DNA of 64,000 nt, taken from contig NZ_CP060587.1 of the NCBI RefSeq assembly GCF_014334735.1, positions 2,480,001 through 2,544,000 on the forward strand. The letters run 5' to 3'. The position numbers and the translations under genes are program-made. The notes beneath the pieces were generated by a model. That model had not been told where the DNA came from and ran no database searches. It saw nothing but the letters and a program-made list of their open reading frames with translations. Positions 17,368 to 25,842 of the stretch are shown in pieces. The DNA is from Aeromicrobium senzhongii. GTDB taxonomy: Bacteria; Actinomycetota; Actinomycetes; Propionibacteriales; Nocardioidaceae. The first letter of the stretch is position 1. Each line of letters begins with the position of its first letter.

Positions 17368-18120
17368 TCAGACGCCGCCGGTCAGCGTCAGACCGCCGTC
17401 GATCGCCAGGCACTGGCCCGTCACCCACGCCGCATCCTCGGACAGCAGGAACGTCACGACGCCCGCGATGTCCTCGGGCAGGCCGAGCCGCTTCAGCGGG
17501 TAGGCCGAGGCGACCTCCTCCTCGCGGCCCTCGTACAGCGCACCGGCGAACCGGGTCTTGACGACCGCGGGCGCCACCGCGTTCACGCGCACGTTCGGCG
17601 CCAGCTCCAGCGAGAGCTCCTGCGTCACGTGGATGACCGCGGACTTGGACGCCCCGTACATGCCGATGCCGGGCGCCGGCTTGAGTCCGGCGACCGAGGC
17701 GATGTTGACGATCGCGCCACCGTTGTCCTTCAGCGACGCGCGGTAGGCCTTCTGCGCCCACGAGACCGCACCGAGCACGTTGACCTCGAAGATCTTGCGA
17801 CCCGCGGTCAGGTCCATCTCGATCATCGGCCCGTACGTGGGGTTGATGCCGGTGTTGTTGACCAGGAAGTCCAGTCCGCCGAACTGCTCGACGGCCTTGG
17901 CGATCGTCTCGTCCTGGTGGTCGACGTCGTCGGCCGCACCCGCCACGTAGGCGGCGTTGTCGGGGCCGAGCTCGGCCACTGCGGCCTCGAGGGCCTCGGT
18001 CTTGCGAGCCGTGATGACGACCTTGGCACCGTCGGCCACGAGGCGCTGCGCGACACCGAGGCCGATGCCGCGCGACGCGCCCGTGACGATGGCGACCTTG
18101 CCGGCGAAACGCTGCGTCAC
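17368..18120 (-). CDS. SDR-family oxidoreductase, FabG/3-hydroxyacyl-CoA dehydrogenase-like
   Basis: A 250-residue short-chain dehydrogenase with TGASRGIG near residue 12, NNTG in place of the usual NNAG near 89, and an IASVAG Ser plus YGASKSA Tyr/Lys catalytic set. In this operon, after an acyl-CoA dehydrogenase and a thiolase, oxidation of a 3-hydroxyacyl-CoA is the most sensible role (inference). The GTG at 18120 overlaps the thiolase stop by 4 nt (GTGA), which fixes the start; the longer frame is an overlap artefact. A strong hairpin terminator follows. Confidence 0.85.
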   Translation of the reverse strand: MTQRFAGKVAIVTGASRGIGLGVAQRLVADGAKVVITARKTEALEAAVAELGPDNAAYVAGAADDVDHQDETIAKAVEQFGGLDFLVNNTGINPTYGPMIEMDLTAGRKIFEVNVLGAVSWAQKAYRASLKDNGGAIVNIASVAGLKPAPGIGMYGASKSAVIHVTQELSLELAPNVRVNAVAPAVVKTRFAGALYEGREEEVASAYPLKRLGLPEDIAGVVTFLLSEDAAWVTGQCLAIDGGLTLTGGV

Positions 18121-19334
18121 GAGAGGCGCTCCAGGACCATCGCCATGCCCATGCCGCCACCGACGCACATGGACTCGACACCGAACTGCTTGTCGTGCCA
18201 CTGCAGCGAGTTGATCAGCGTGGACGTGATGCGCGCGCCGGTCATGCCGAACGGGTGGCCCACCGCGATGGCGCCGCCGTTGACGTTGAGCTTGTCCAGC
18301 GGGATGCCGAGCTGCTTGGCCGAGCCCCACGCCTGGACGGCGAACGCCTCGTTGATCTCGTACAGGTCGATGTCGTCGATGCCCATGCCCGCGTTCTTGA
18401 GCGCGGCCGGGATCGCCTCGACCGGGCCGAGGCCCATGATCTCGGGCGACAGGCCGGTGACGGCCGTCGAGACGATGCGCGCGAGCGGCGTCAGGCCGAG
18501 CTCCTTGGCCTTCGTGTCGCTCATGATCACCACGGCGGCCGCGCCGTCATTGAGGGGGCAGGCGTTGCCGGCCGTGACGGTGCCGTCGGGACGGAAGACC
18601 GGCTTGAGGCCGCTGACGGCCTCCAGCGTGGTGCCGGCGCGCGGGCCGTCGTCCTTGGTGACGGTCGTGCCGTCGGGCAGCGTCACCGGGGTGATGTCCT
18701 TGGCCCAGAAGCCCTCCTCGATGCGCTGCTCGACGAGGTTCTGGCTGCGGACGGCGAATTCGTCCTGCTCACGGCGGCTCATGCCCAGGTACTGCGCGAC
18801 GTTCTCGGCCGTCTGGCCCATCGCGATGTACAGGTCCGGCAGGCTGCCGCTCTCACGCGGATCGGTCCACGTGTCGGCGCCGCCCTCGGCGCGCTTGGCG
18901 GTGCGGGCGATCGCCTCGGCGAAGGCCGGGTTCTCGGTGCCCGGGAGGTCGGCGAAGCCGTTGCCGAACCGGCTGACGGTCTCGACGCCGGCGGAGATGA
19001 ACGCGTCGCCCTCGCCGGCCTTGATGGCGTGGAACGCCATGCGCGTGGTCTGCAGCGACGACGAGCAGTAGCGGTTCACGGTGACGCCGGGCAGGTGGTC
19101 CATGCCGGCCAGCACGGCCACGGCGCGCGCCAGGTTGTGTCCGCCCTCACCGGCGGGCTGGCCCACGCCCAAGTGCAGGTCGGTGATGTCGCGGCGATCG
19201 AGGCCCGGCACCTTGGCCAGGGCGGCCTCGATCATCTGGACGGTCAGGTCGTCCGGACGCATGTCCTTGAGCGACCCCTTGCCCGCGCGGCCGATCGGCG
19301 AGCGGGCGGTGGAGACGATGACTGCTTCGGGCAT
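18117..19334 (-). CDS. Acetyl-CoA acyltransferase (thiolase)
   Basis: A 405-residue thiolase that cleaves 3-oxoacyl-CoA with CoA. The nucleophilic Cys is near residue 90 in VNRYCSSSLQT, followed by the NEAFA motif, GGAIAVGHPFGMTGAR with the catalytic His, and the C-terminal CVGGGMGMAM containing the second Cys. All active-site residues are present. The ATG at 19334 has a GAGGAAAGG RBS. It is the middle gene of an operon between an acyl-CoA dehydrogenase and an SDR, so a degradative role is more likely than acetoacetyl-CoA synthesis. Confidence 0.92.
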   Translation of the reverse strand: MPEAVIVSTARSPIGRAGKGSLKDMRPDDLTVQMIEAALAKVPGLDRRDITDLHLGVGQPAGEGGHNLARAVAVLAGMDHLPGVTVNRYCSSSLQTTRMAFHAIKAGEGDAFISAGVETVSRFGNGFADLPGTENPAFAEAIARTAKRAEGGADTWTDPRESGSLPDLYIAMGQTAENVAQYLGMSRREQDEFAVRSQNLVEQRIEEGFWAKDITPVTLPDGTTVTKDDGPRAGTTLEAVSGLKPVFRPDGTVTAGNACPLNDGAAAVVIMSDTKAKELGLTPLARIVSTAVTGLSPEIMGLGPVEAIPAALKNAGMGIDDIDLYEINEAFAVQAWGSAKQLGIPLDKLNVNGGAIAVGHPFGMTGARITSTLINSLQWHDKQFGVESMCVGGGMGMAMVLERLS

Positions 19335-19374
19335 GGGTTCTTGCCTTTCCTCGGGGTGTGTCGGAGGGCTTCGC

Positions 19375-20520
19375 TCAGAAGCCCAGGTCGCGGCCGATGA
19401 GTTCCTTCATGATCTCGTTCGAGCCGGCCCAGATCTTGGTCACGCGGGCGTCGCGCCAGGCGCGGGCCACGCGGTACTCGTTCATGAATCCGTAGCCGCC
19501 GTGCAGCTGGACGCAGTGGTCGAGCACCTCGTTCTGCACCTGCGAGCTCCACCACTTGGCCTTCGCGGCGTCGGTGGAGGTCAGGGTGCGCTGCGCGTGC
19601 GCCGCGACGGCGGCGTCGACGTACGCCTCGGCGACCTCGATCTGCGTCACGAGCTCGGCGAGCAGGAACTTGTTGTGCTGCAGCGAGCCGATCGACTGGC
19701 CGAACGCCTTGCGGTCGTGGCAGTACTGGATCGTCTCGAGCAGGATCTGCTTGGCGTGCGCCACGTTCGAGACCGCGCACGACAGCCGCTCCTGCGGCAG
19801 GCGCTCCATCATGTAGATGAAGCCCCGGTCGACCTCGCCGATCACGCGGTCGTCGCCGACGCGGACGTTCTCGAAGAACAGCTCGGCGGTGTCGGACTCC
19901 TCCTGGCCGACCTTGTCGAGCTTGCGGCCGCGGCTGAAGCCCTCGTCGGTCGCCTCGATCGCGAAGAGCGTGATGCCCTTCGCGCCCTTCTCGGGCGACG
20001 TGCGCACGGCCGTCAGGACCAGGTCGGCAGAGAACCCGTTGGTGATGAAGGTCTTGGAGCCGTTGATGACCCACTGGTCACCGTCACGCACGGCGGTGGT
20101 GCGCAGCGCGGCGAGGTCGGACCCGCCGCTGGGCTCGGTCATGCCGATCGCGGTGAGGATCGTTCCATCGGCGCAGCCCGGCAGCCAGCGCTCCTTCTGC
20201 TCCTGGGTGCCGAGGTCGACGATGTACGGCGTCGCGATGTCGGTGTGGATGCCGACGCACGACGCGAGCGCTGCGGTGATCTTGCTGAGCTCCTCGGCCA
20301 GGACGGCGTTGAAGCGGAAGTCCCCCGCCCCCGCGCCACCGAACTCCTCAGGGATCTCGAGGCCGAGGAAGCCCTCGGCGCCGGCGGCCGTCCAGAACTC
20401 GCGCGGGAACGCCTTCGCCGAGACGAACTCCTCGGAGAAGGGGCGCGCGTGCTTGTCGAGGAAGGCGGCGCAGGACGCGCGGAAGTCCTCGTGGTCGGCG
20501 GAGTAGATCGTGCGGTCCAT
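19375..20520 (-). CDS. Acyl-CoA dehydrogenase, long-chain/isovaleryl-type active site
   Basis: A 381-residue FAD-dependent acyl-CoA dehydrogenase. FAD/substrate motifs include IGMTEPSGGSDLAAL and WVINGSKTFITNG. The C-terminal motif reads KIWAGSNEIMKELIGR, where the catalytic Glu of short/medium-chain enzymes (YEGT) is Ala. The Glu in the LLETIQYCHDRKAFG helix is the likely base, as in long-chain and isovaleryl-CoA dehydrogenases. The ATG at 20520 has a GAGAGGA RBS. It is first in the operon, controlled by the CTAAGC palindrome at 20572-20587 shared with the divergent TetR gene. Confidence 0.88.
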   Translation of the reverse strand: MDRTIYSADHEDFRASCAAFLDKHARPFSEEFVSAKAFPREFWTAAGAEGFLGLEIPEEFGGAGAGDFRFNAVLAEELSKITAALASCVGIHTDIATPYIVDLGTQEQKERWLPGCADGTILTAIGMTEPSGGSDLAALRTTAVRDGDQWVINGSKTFITNGFSADLVLTAVRTSPEKGAKGITLFAIEATDEGFSRGRKLDKVGQEESDTAELFFENVRVGDDRVIGEVDRGFIYMMERLPQERLSCAVSNVAHAKQILLETIQYCHDRKAFGQSIGSLQHNKFLLAELVTQIEVAEAYVDAAVAAHAQRTLTSTDAAKAKWWSSQVQNEVLDHCVQLHGGYGFMNEYRVARAWRDARVTKIWAGSNEIMKELIGRDLGF

Positions 20521-20571
20521 GCGGTCCTCTCGCGGGGGGATCGGTGGCGCATCGGCGGCCACCCGGAATGA

Positions 20572-20587
20572 CTAAGCGCTTGCTTAG
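20572..20587. promoter_or_regulatory. TetR-type operator between the TetR gene and the acyl-CoA dehydrogenase operon
   Basis: CTAAGCGCTTGCTTAG is the reverse complement of the 16-mer at 4109-4124. It resembles, but does not fully match, the KstR2 operator consensus of mycobacteria (AnCAAGnnCTTGnT). The divergent TetR is the obvious candidate to bind both sites. Confidence 0.68.
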
Positions 20588-20604
20588 TGTGACAGTCCTG
20601 CGTC

Positions 20605-21222
20605 ATGCTGTCCACCATGAGCACCGACTCGGCGAACGGCCGCGATCGTTCCGCCTCCACGCGCGAACGGCTCCTCGCCGCAGCGGTCGAGGCGTTCGCC
20701 ACCTCCGGCTTCGCCGGCACCACGACGCGCGACATCGCCTCGCGCGCGGGCATGAGCCCGGCCGCCGTCTACGTGCACCACGCCACCAAGGAGGACCTGC
20801 TGTTCGAGATCTCCCGGCGCGGGCACCGGTCCGCGGTCGAGATCATCGAAGAGGCCTCGCGCCGCTCGCAGGACCCCGTCGTCCGGGTGCGCACGATGGT
20901 CGAGGAGTTCAGCCGCTGGCATGCGGTCAACAGCCGGGTCGGCCGCATCGTGCAGTACGAGTTCGACGCCCTCACCCCCGAGCACCGGGCCGAGATCGCC
21001 GAGTACCGCCGCGCCATCGAGGCGCTCATGCGCGACGCGCTCGAGGCCGGGGTCGAGGCCGGCGTCATGACGGTCTCGGACACCAAGGGCACGTCGTTGG
21101 CCCTGCTCTCCCTCAGCATCGACCTGGTGCGCTGGTACCACCCCGGCGGCACCACGACCCCCGAGGACATCGCGGCCCTGCACGGCGAGCTCGCCGTCCG
21201 CATCGTCGGCGCCGCCGCCTGA
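20605..21222 (+). CDS. TetR-family regulator of acyl-CoA catabolism, KstR2-like
   Basis: A 205-residue TetR protein with its helix-turn-helix at about residues 20-65 (TRDIASRAGMSPAAVYVHHATKEDLLFEI). The C-terminal domain includes IDLVRWYHPGG, similar to the VRWYRPGG of mycobacterial KstR2, whose ligand is a CoA-activated steroid fragment. Here an acyl-CoA ligand is likely but unproven. It is divergent from the acyl-CoA dehydrogenase operon, with the palindrome between them. The start is uncertain: ATG20605 or ATG20617, neither with a good RBS. Confidence 0.85.
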   Translation: MLSTMSTDSANGRDRSASTRERLLAAAVEAFATSGFAGTTTRDIASRAGMSPAAVYVHHATKEDLLFEISRRGHRSAVEIIEEASRRSQDPVVRVRTMVEEFSRWHAVNSRVGRIVQYEFDALTPEHRAEIAEYRRAIEALMRDALEAGVEAGVMTVSDTKGTSLALLSLSIDLVRWYHPGGTTTPEDIAALHGELAVRIVGAAA

Positions 21223-21243
21223 GCCGGCCCGGAGACGACGAAA

Positions 21244-21279
21244 GGGCCCGCGACACCCGGGAGGAGATGTCGCGAGCCC
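21244..21279. terminator. Bidirectional terminator between TetR and YceI genes
   Basis: GGGCCCGCGACA pairs with TGTCGCGAGCCC across a 12-nt loop, 11 of 12 positions. It lies between two convergent gene ends and so can serve both. Confidence 0.7.
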
Positions 21280-21296
21280 CGACGGGCGGTGGCAGG

Positions 21297-21833
21297 TCAG
21301 GCCTGCAGCACGGCCTCGGCGTTGATGACCAGCGTGATCTTGTCGCCGATCATGAACTTGTCGCCCTCGAGCGGGATGTTGAAGTCGATGCCCCAGTCCT
21401 TGCGGCTGATCTGGCCCTTGGCCTCGACGCCGATGCGGGTGCCGCCCCACGGGTCCTTGCCCTCGCCGAGGAACTCGACGACGAGCTCGATCGGCTTGGT
21501 GACGTCCTTGATGGTCAGGTCGCCGGTGACGACGAACTCGGTGTCGTCCTTGCGCACGACGCCGGTCGAGACGAACGTCATCGTCGGGCTGGACTCGACG
21601 TTGAAGAAGTCGCCCGAGCGCAGGTGGTTGTCGCGGTCGGCGGTGCCGGTGTTGATCGACGACAGGTCGATCGTCGCGGTCGCGGTCGAGGCGGTGATGT
21701 CCTCGGCGGTGACGATCGTGCCCTCGAACTTCTCGAACTTGCCACGCACCTTGCTCATCAGGTGACGCACCGTGAAGCCGATCTCGGTGTGCGTCGGGTC
21801 AAGCTGCCAGGTGCCGGTGGTGATGCCGCTCAT
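21297..21833 (-). CDS. YceI-family lipid-binding protein
   Basis: A 178-residue YceI-fold beta-barrel that typically binds polyisoprenoid or similar amphiphilic ligands. It begins GTWQLDPTHTEIGFTVRHLM and contains the family pattern of a DxxHTxxxFxVxH start and GDLTIKDVTKPI in the middle. No signal peptide is present, so it is probably cytoplasmic, as are many actinobacterial members. The ATG at 21833 has an AGGAG RBS. It is divergent from a MarR gene with several palindromes in the 98-bp spacer, so MarR control is likely. Confidence 0.9.
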   Translation of the reverse strand: MSGITTGTWQLDPTHTEIGFTVRHLMSKVRGKFEKFEGTIVTAEDITASTATATIDLSSINTGTADRDNHLRSGDFFNVESSPTMTFVSTGVVRKDDTEFVVTGDLTIKDVTKPIELVVEFLGEGKDPWGGTRIGVEAKGQISRKDWGIDFNIPLEGDKFMIGDKITLVINAEAVLQA

Positions 21834-21862
21834 GCTGTTCTCCTGAAGTCTGTGGTTGATCG

Positions 21863-21876
21863 TTCAACATGTTGGA
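21863..21876. promoter_or_regulatory. Palindrome in the YceI/MarR intergenic region, site 1
   Basis: TTCAACATGTTGGA contains the 10-bp perfect palindrome CAACATGTTG. A related half-site, TTGAACATGT, occurs at 21910-21919. It sits on the yceI side of the spacer. Confidence 0.45.
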
Positions 21877-21886
21877 CGGTACAGCA

Positions 21887-21904
21887 TGATTGAACTTTCA
21901 ATCA
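21887..21904. promoter_or_regulatory. Palindrome in the YceI/MarR intergenic region, site 2
   Basis: TGATTGAA-CT-TTCAATCA is a perfect palindrome with 8-bp arms. It overlaps a plausible -35 (TTTCAA, 21896-21901) that is 17 bp from a TAAACT -10 (21919-21924), itself 7 nt before the MarR start codon. Binding here would repress the MarR gene. Confidence 0.55.
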
Positions 21905-21931
21905 AGTCGTTGAACATGTAAACTAGTTCGC

Positions 21932-22420
21932 ATGAGTGATCTGCCCATCGCCTCCGTGAACGACACCCGGTGGCTCGATGAGGAGCAACAGCGGTCGTGG
22001 CGTGCCTTCCTGGGCGGATCGACGGTCCTGATGGACCGACTGGACCGCGACCTGCGCAGCGAGCACGGCCTGTCGATGTCGGAGTACGAGATCCTGGTCC
22101 GGCTGTCCGAGGCGCCGGACCGGTCGATCCGGATGGCGGACCTGGCCGCGGCCCTGTCGCACTCGCGCAGCCGCATCACGCACACCATCGGCCGGCTCGA
22201 GCGGGACGGCATCGTCACCCGCGTCCAGTGCGACACCGACGGCCGCGGCGTCACCGCCGTCCTGACCGACAAGGGATTCGAGCTGCTGGCCACCGCCGCC
22301 CACACCCACGTGCGCGGCGTGCGCGAGTACCTCGTCGACCTCGCCTCACCCGAGGACCTCGCCGCCCTCCGGCGCGTCATGGAGGCCGTCCAGGAGTCGA
22401 TCGGCGGCCGCCGCTTCTAG
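21932..22420 (+). CDS. MarR-family transcriptional regulator
   Basis: A 162-residue winged-helix regulator. The DNA-binding core MSEYEILVRLSEAPDRSIRMADLAAALSHSRSRITHTIGRLERDGIVTRVQCDTDGRGV shows the full MarR wHTH with the wing DTDGRG. It is divergent from yceI and probably represses yceI and itself through the palindromes in the spacer (inference). The ATG at 21932 lies 7 nt after the TAAACT box and has no RBS, so it is probably leaderless. The second copy of the palindromic element begins 2 nt after its stop. Confidence 0.88.
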   Translation: MSDLPIASVNDTRWLDEEQQRSWRAFLGGSTVLMDRLDRDLRSEHGLSMSEYEILVRLSEAPDRSIRMADLAAALSHSRSRITHTIGRLERDGIVTRVQCDTDGRGVTAVLTDKGFELLATAAHTHVRGVREYLVDLASPEDLAALRRVMEAVQESIGGRRF

Positions 22421-22422
22421 AA

Positions 22423-22487
22423 CGAGAAATGCTCCCATTTCCACCTTTCAGCACGGCTGAAAGGTGGAAATGGGAGCAAATCTCGGG
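22423..22487. repeat. Long palindromic element, copy 2
   Basis: Two perfect 22-bp arms (22431-22452 and 22456-22477) flank a 3-nt ACG loop, extended by CGAGA/TCTCG outside a 3-nt mismatch. The 29 nt at 22459-22487 are identical to 7675-7703 of copy 1. It lies between convergent genes (MarR plus, ettA minus) and would terminate both. Arms this long and repeated in the genome suggest a REP/MITE-like element. Confidence 0.82.
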
Positions 22488-22499
22488 ACGGGCGGGACC

Positions 22500-24182
<1,683 letters not shown>

Positions 24183-24243
24183 GATGCCCACCAGCCTAGC
24201 CAGAGCGTGGCAAGGACGACCGACCGGCAGGCGCGGACACGCG

Positions 24244-25842
24244 TCAGCGGACGGCGGTGGCCAAGCCGCTGCACCAGCGCTCGTAGCGGTCGATCTCGTG
24301 GCGCAGTCGCGCCACCACGATCCGCTCGGTGGTGCGGTTGATCGCCTCGGTGAGGGCCTTCTCGGCCCGCGCGCCCGCCCGGCGGGCCGCAACGCCCCCC
24401 AGCCAGCGCGACACCAGCGTCAGGGCGATCGCGAACAGCAGCCCGAGGGCGACGGCCATGAGCGGCAGGCTCATGCCCAGCGGACGGGGCGCGCCCGACC
24501 ACGGATCCGGGTCCACGAGGCCGAAGACCGACGCGGCGCACCAGGCGCCGCCGACCACCACGGCGATCATGGTCAGCCACTGCAGGGCCGCGACAGCGGT
24601 CCACCACAACGGACGGTGCTTCAGGCCCAGGTCGACGCCGGCGACGGCCTCGTCGAGCTCGTCGATCACCGCGCGGGTCTCCTCGCCCACGACGGCGTGG
24701 ATCACGGAGGCTCGCCAGGGTCGCGACATGCCCTCGGTCGCGGCCTCGGTCGCCTCGCGCAGGGCGAGGTCGGCACGGGCGCGCTGCACGGACGGCGAGA
24801 TCGGCATGGTGCCGGCGACCGCGTCGCGCGCGGAACGGCCGAAGCCCAGCTCGCGCAGCGGGTCGTGCCGCAGCCGGCCGACCCAGCCGATGAGCGGCCA
24901 GTCGGTGGCCACGACGGCACGGCGGGCCATCGAGTCCTCGACCGCGTCGGCGATCTGGGGCACCCCGGCGCAGGCGACGAACGTCTCGACGAGGGCGTCA
25001 CGCGTGGGGCGGTCGAGACCGGGGACCGGCTCGACTCCCCCGACCTCCGCGAGCCGCTGGGCCACCTGGCGCACGTCGGCCACGAGACGGGCCTGCGACG
25101 CCCGCTTGGAGCTGATGCGCCGACCGATCTCGGCACGCAGCTCGGGCAGGCCCGCACCCGTGACCGCGCTGGTCGCGATGACGGGCACCCCGCCGAAGCC
25201 CTCGCGCTCCAGGATCTGCTCGAGGTCGTCGACCGCGATCTTCAGGTCCGTGTCGCTGAGTCGGTCGGCCTGGTTCAGGACGACCAGCGAAGCGTCCTTG
25301 TGCGTCGCCAGAGGCGCCAGGTAGTGCTCGTGGATCGCCGCGTCGGCGTACTTCTGGGGGTCGAGCACCCACACGAAGAGATCGGCGTAGCGCGCGACGT
25401 GGTCGACGACGTCGTGGTTCTCCTGCACGACCGAGTCGTGGTCGGGCAGGTCCAGCAGGACGAGGCCCTCGAAGGCGTCGTCGCGGGGCGCGTCGAGGAT
25501 GCTGCGCCGGGCGATCTGGTCACGGCGAGCCACCCCGATCCAGTCGAGCAGCTCGGTCGCGCCGGCCGGACCCCAGGCACAGGCCAGCGGCGTGGACGTG
25601 GTGGGGCGCAGGTAGCCGACCTCGGCCAGCTCGAGCCCGCTGAGGCGGTTGAACAGCGAGGACTTGCCCGAGCCGGTGGATCCGACCAGCGCGACCACGG
25701 TGTGCTCGGCCGACAGCTCGAGTCGTTCCTTGGCGTGCGCGAACGTCGCCTCGGCGGGACCGGCGACGGCGGGGTCGAGCACGTCGCCCGCGGCCTCGAT
25801 GGCCGAGCGCAAGGCGTTGACGCGTTCGTCGAGTGCGCTCAT
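24244..25842 (-). CDS. Dynamin-like/YfjP-type membrane GTPase, second of a pair
   Basis: A 532-residue GTPase with G1 P-loop GSTGSGKSS at residues 54-62, a G3 LLDLPDHDS segment and G4 NQAD. Two membrane segments lie near residues 420-445 and 460-485, placing the C-terminal part in the membrane. This matches bacterial dynamin-like and IniA-type GTPases that act in pairs on membranes. The ATG at 25842 has an AAGGCGGAG RBS and overlaps the stop of the upstream GTPase gene by 4 nt. Function within the cell (membrane repair, division or vesicles) is not shown by the sequence. Confidence 0.8.
   Translation of the reverse strand: MSALDERVNALRSAIEAAGDVLDPAVAGPAEATFAHAKERLELSAEHTVVALVGSTGSGKSSLFNRLSGLELAEVGYLRPTTSTPLACAWGPAGATELLDWIGVARRDQIARRSILDAPRDDAFEGLVLLDLPDHDSVVQENHDVVDHVARYADLFVWVLDPQKYADAAIHEHYLAPLATHKDASLVVLNQADRLSDTDLKIAVDDLEQILEREGFGGVPVIATSAVTGAGLPELRAEIGRRISSKRASQARLVADVRQVAQRLAEVGGVEPVPGLDRPTRDALVETFVACAGVPQIADAVEDSMARRAVVATDWPLIGWVGRLRHDPLRELGFGRSARDAVAGTMPISPSVQRARADLALREATEAATEGMSRPWRASVIHAVVGEETRAVIDELDEAVAGVDLGLKHRPLWWTAVAALQWLTMIAVVVGGAWCAASVFGLVDPDPWSGAPRPLGMSLPLMAVALGLLFAIALTLVSRWLGGVAARRAGARAEKALTEAINRTTERIVVARLRHEIDRYERWCSGLATAVR

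Noticed and set aside
20572..20587. Calling the regulon KstR2 and steroid degradation
   Set aside because: The operator is only similar to the KstR2 consensus, and no steroid-ring genes (ipdAB, fadE30-type sets, hydratases) occur in the window.
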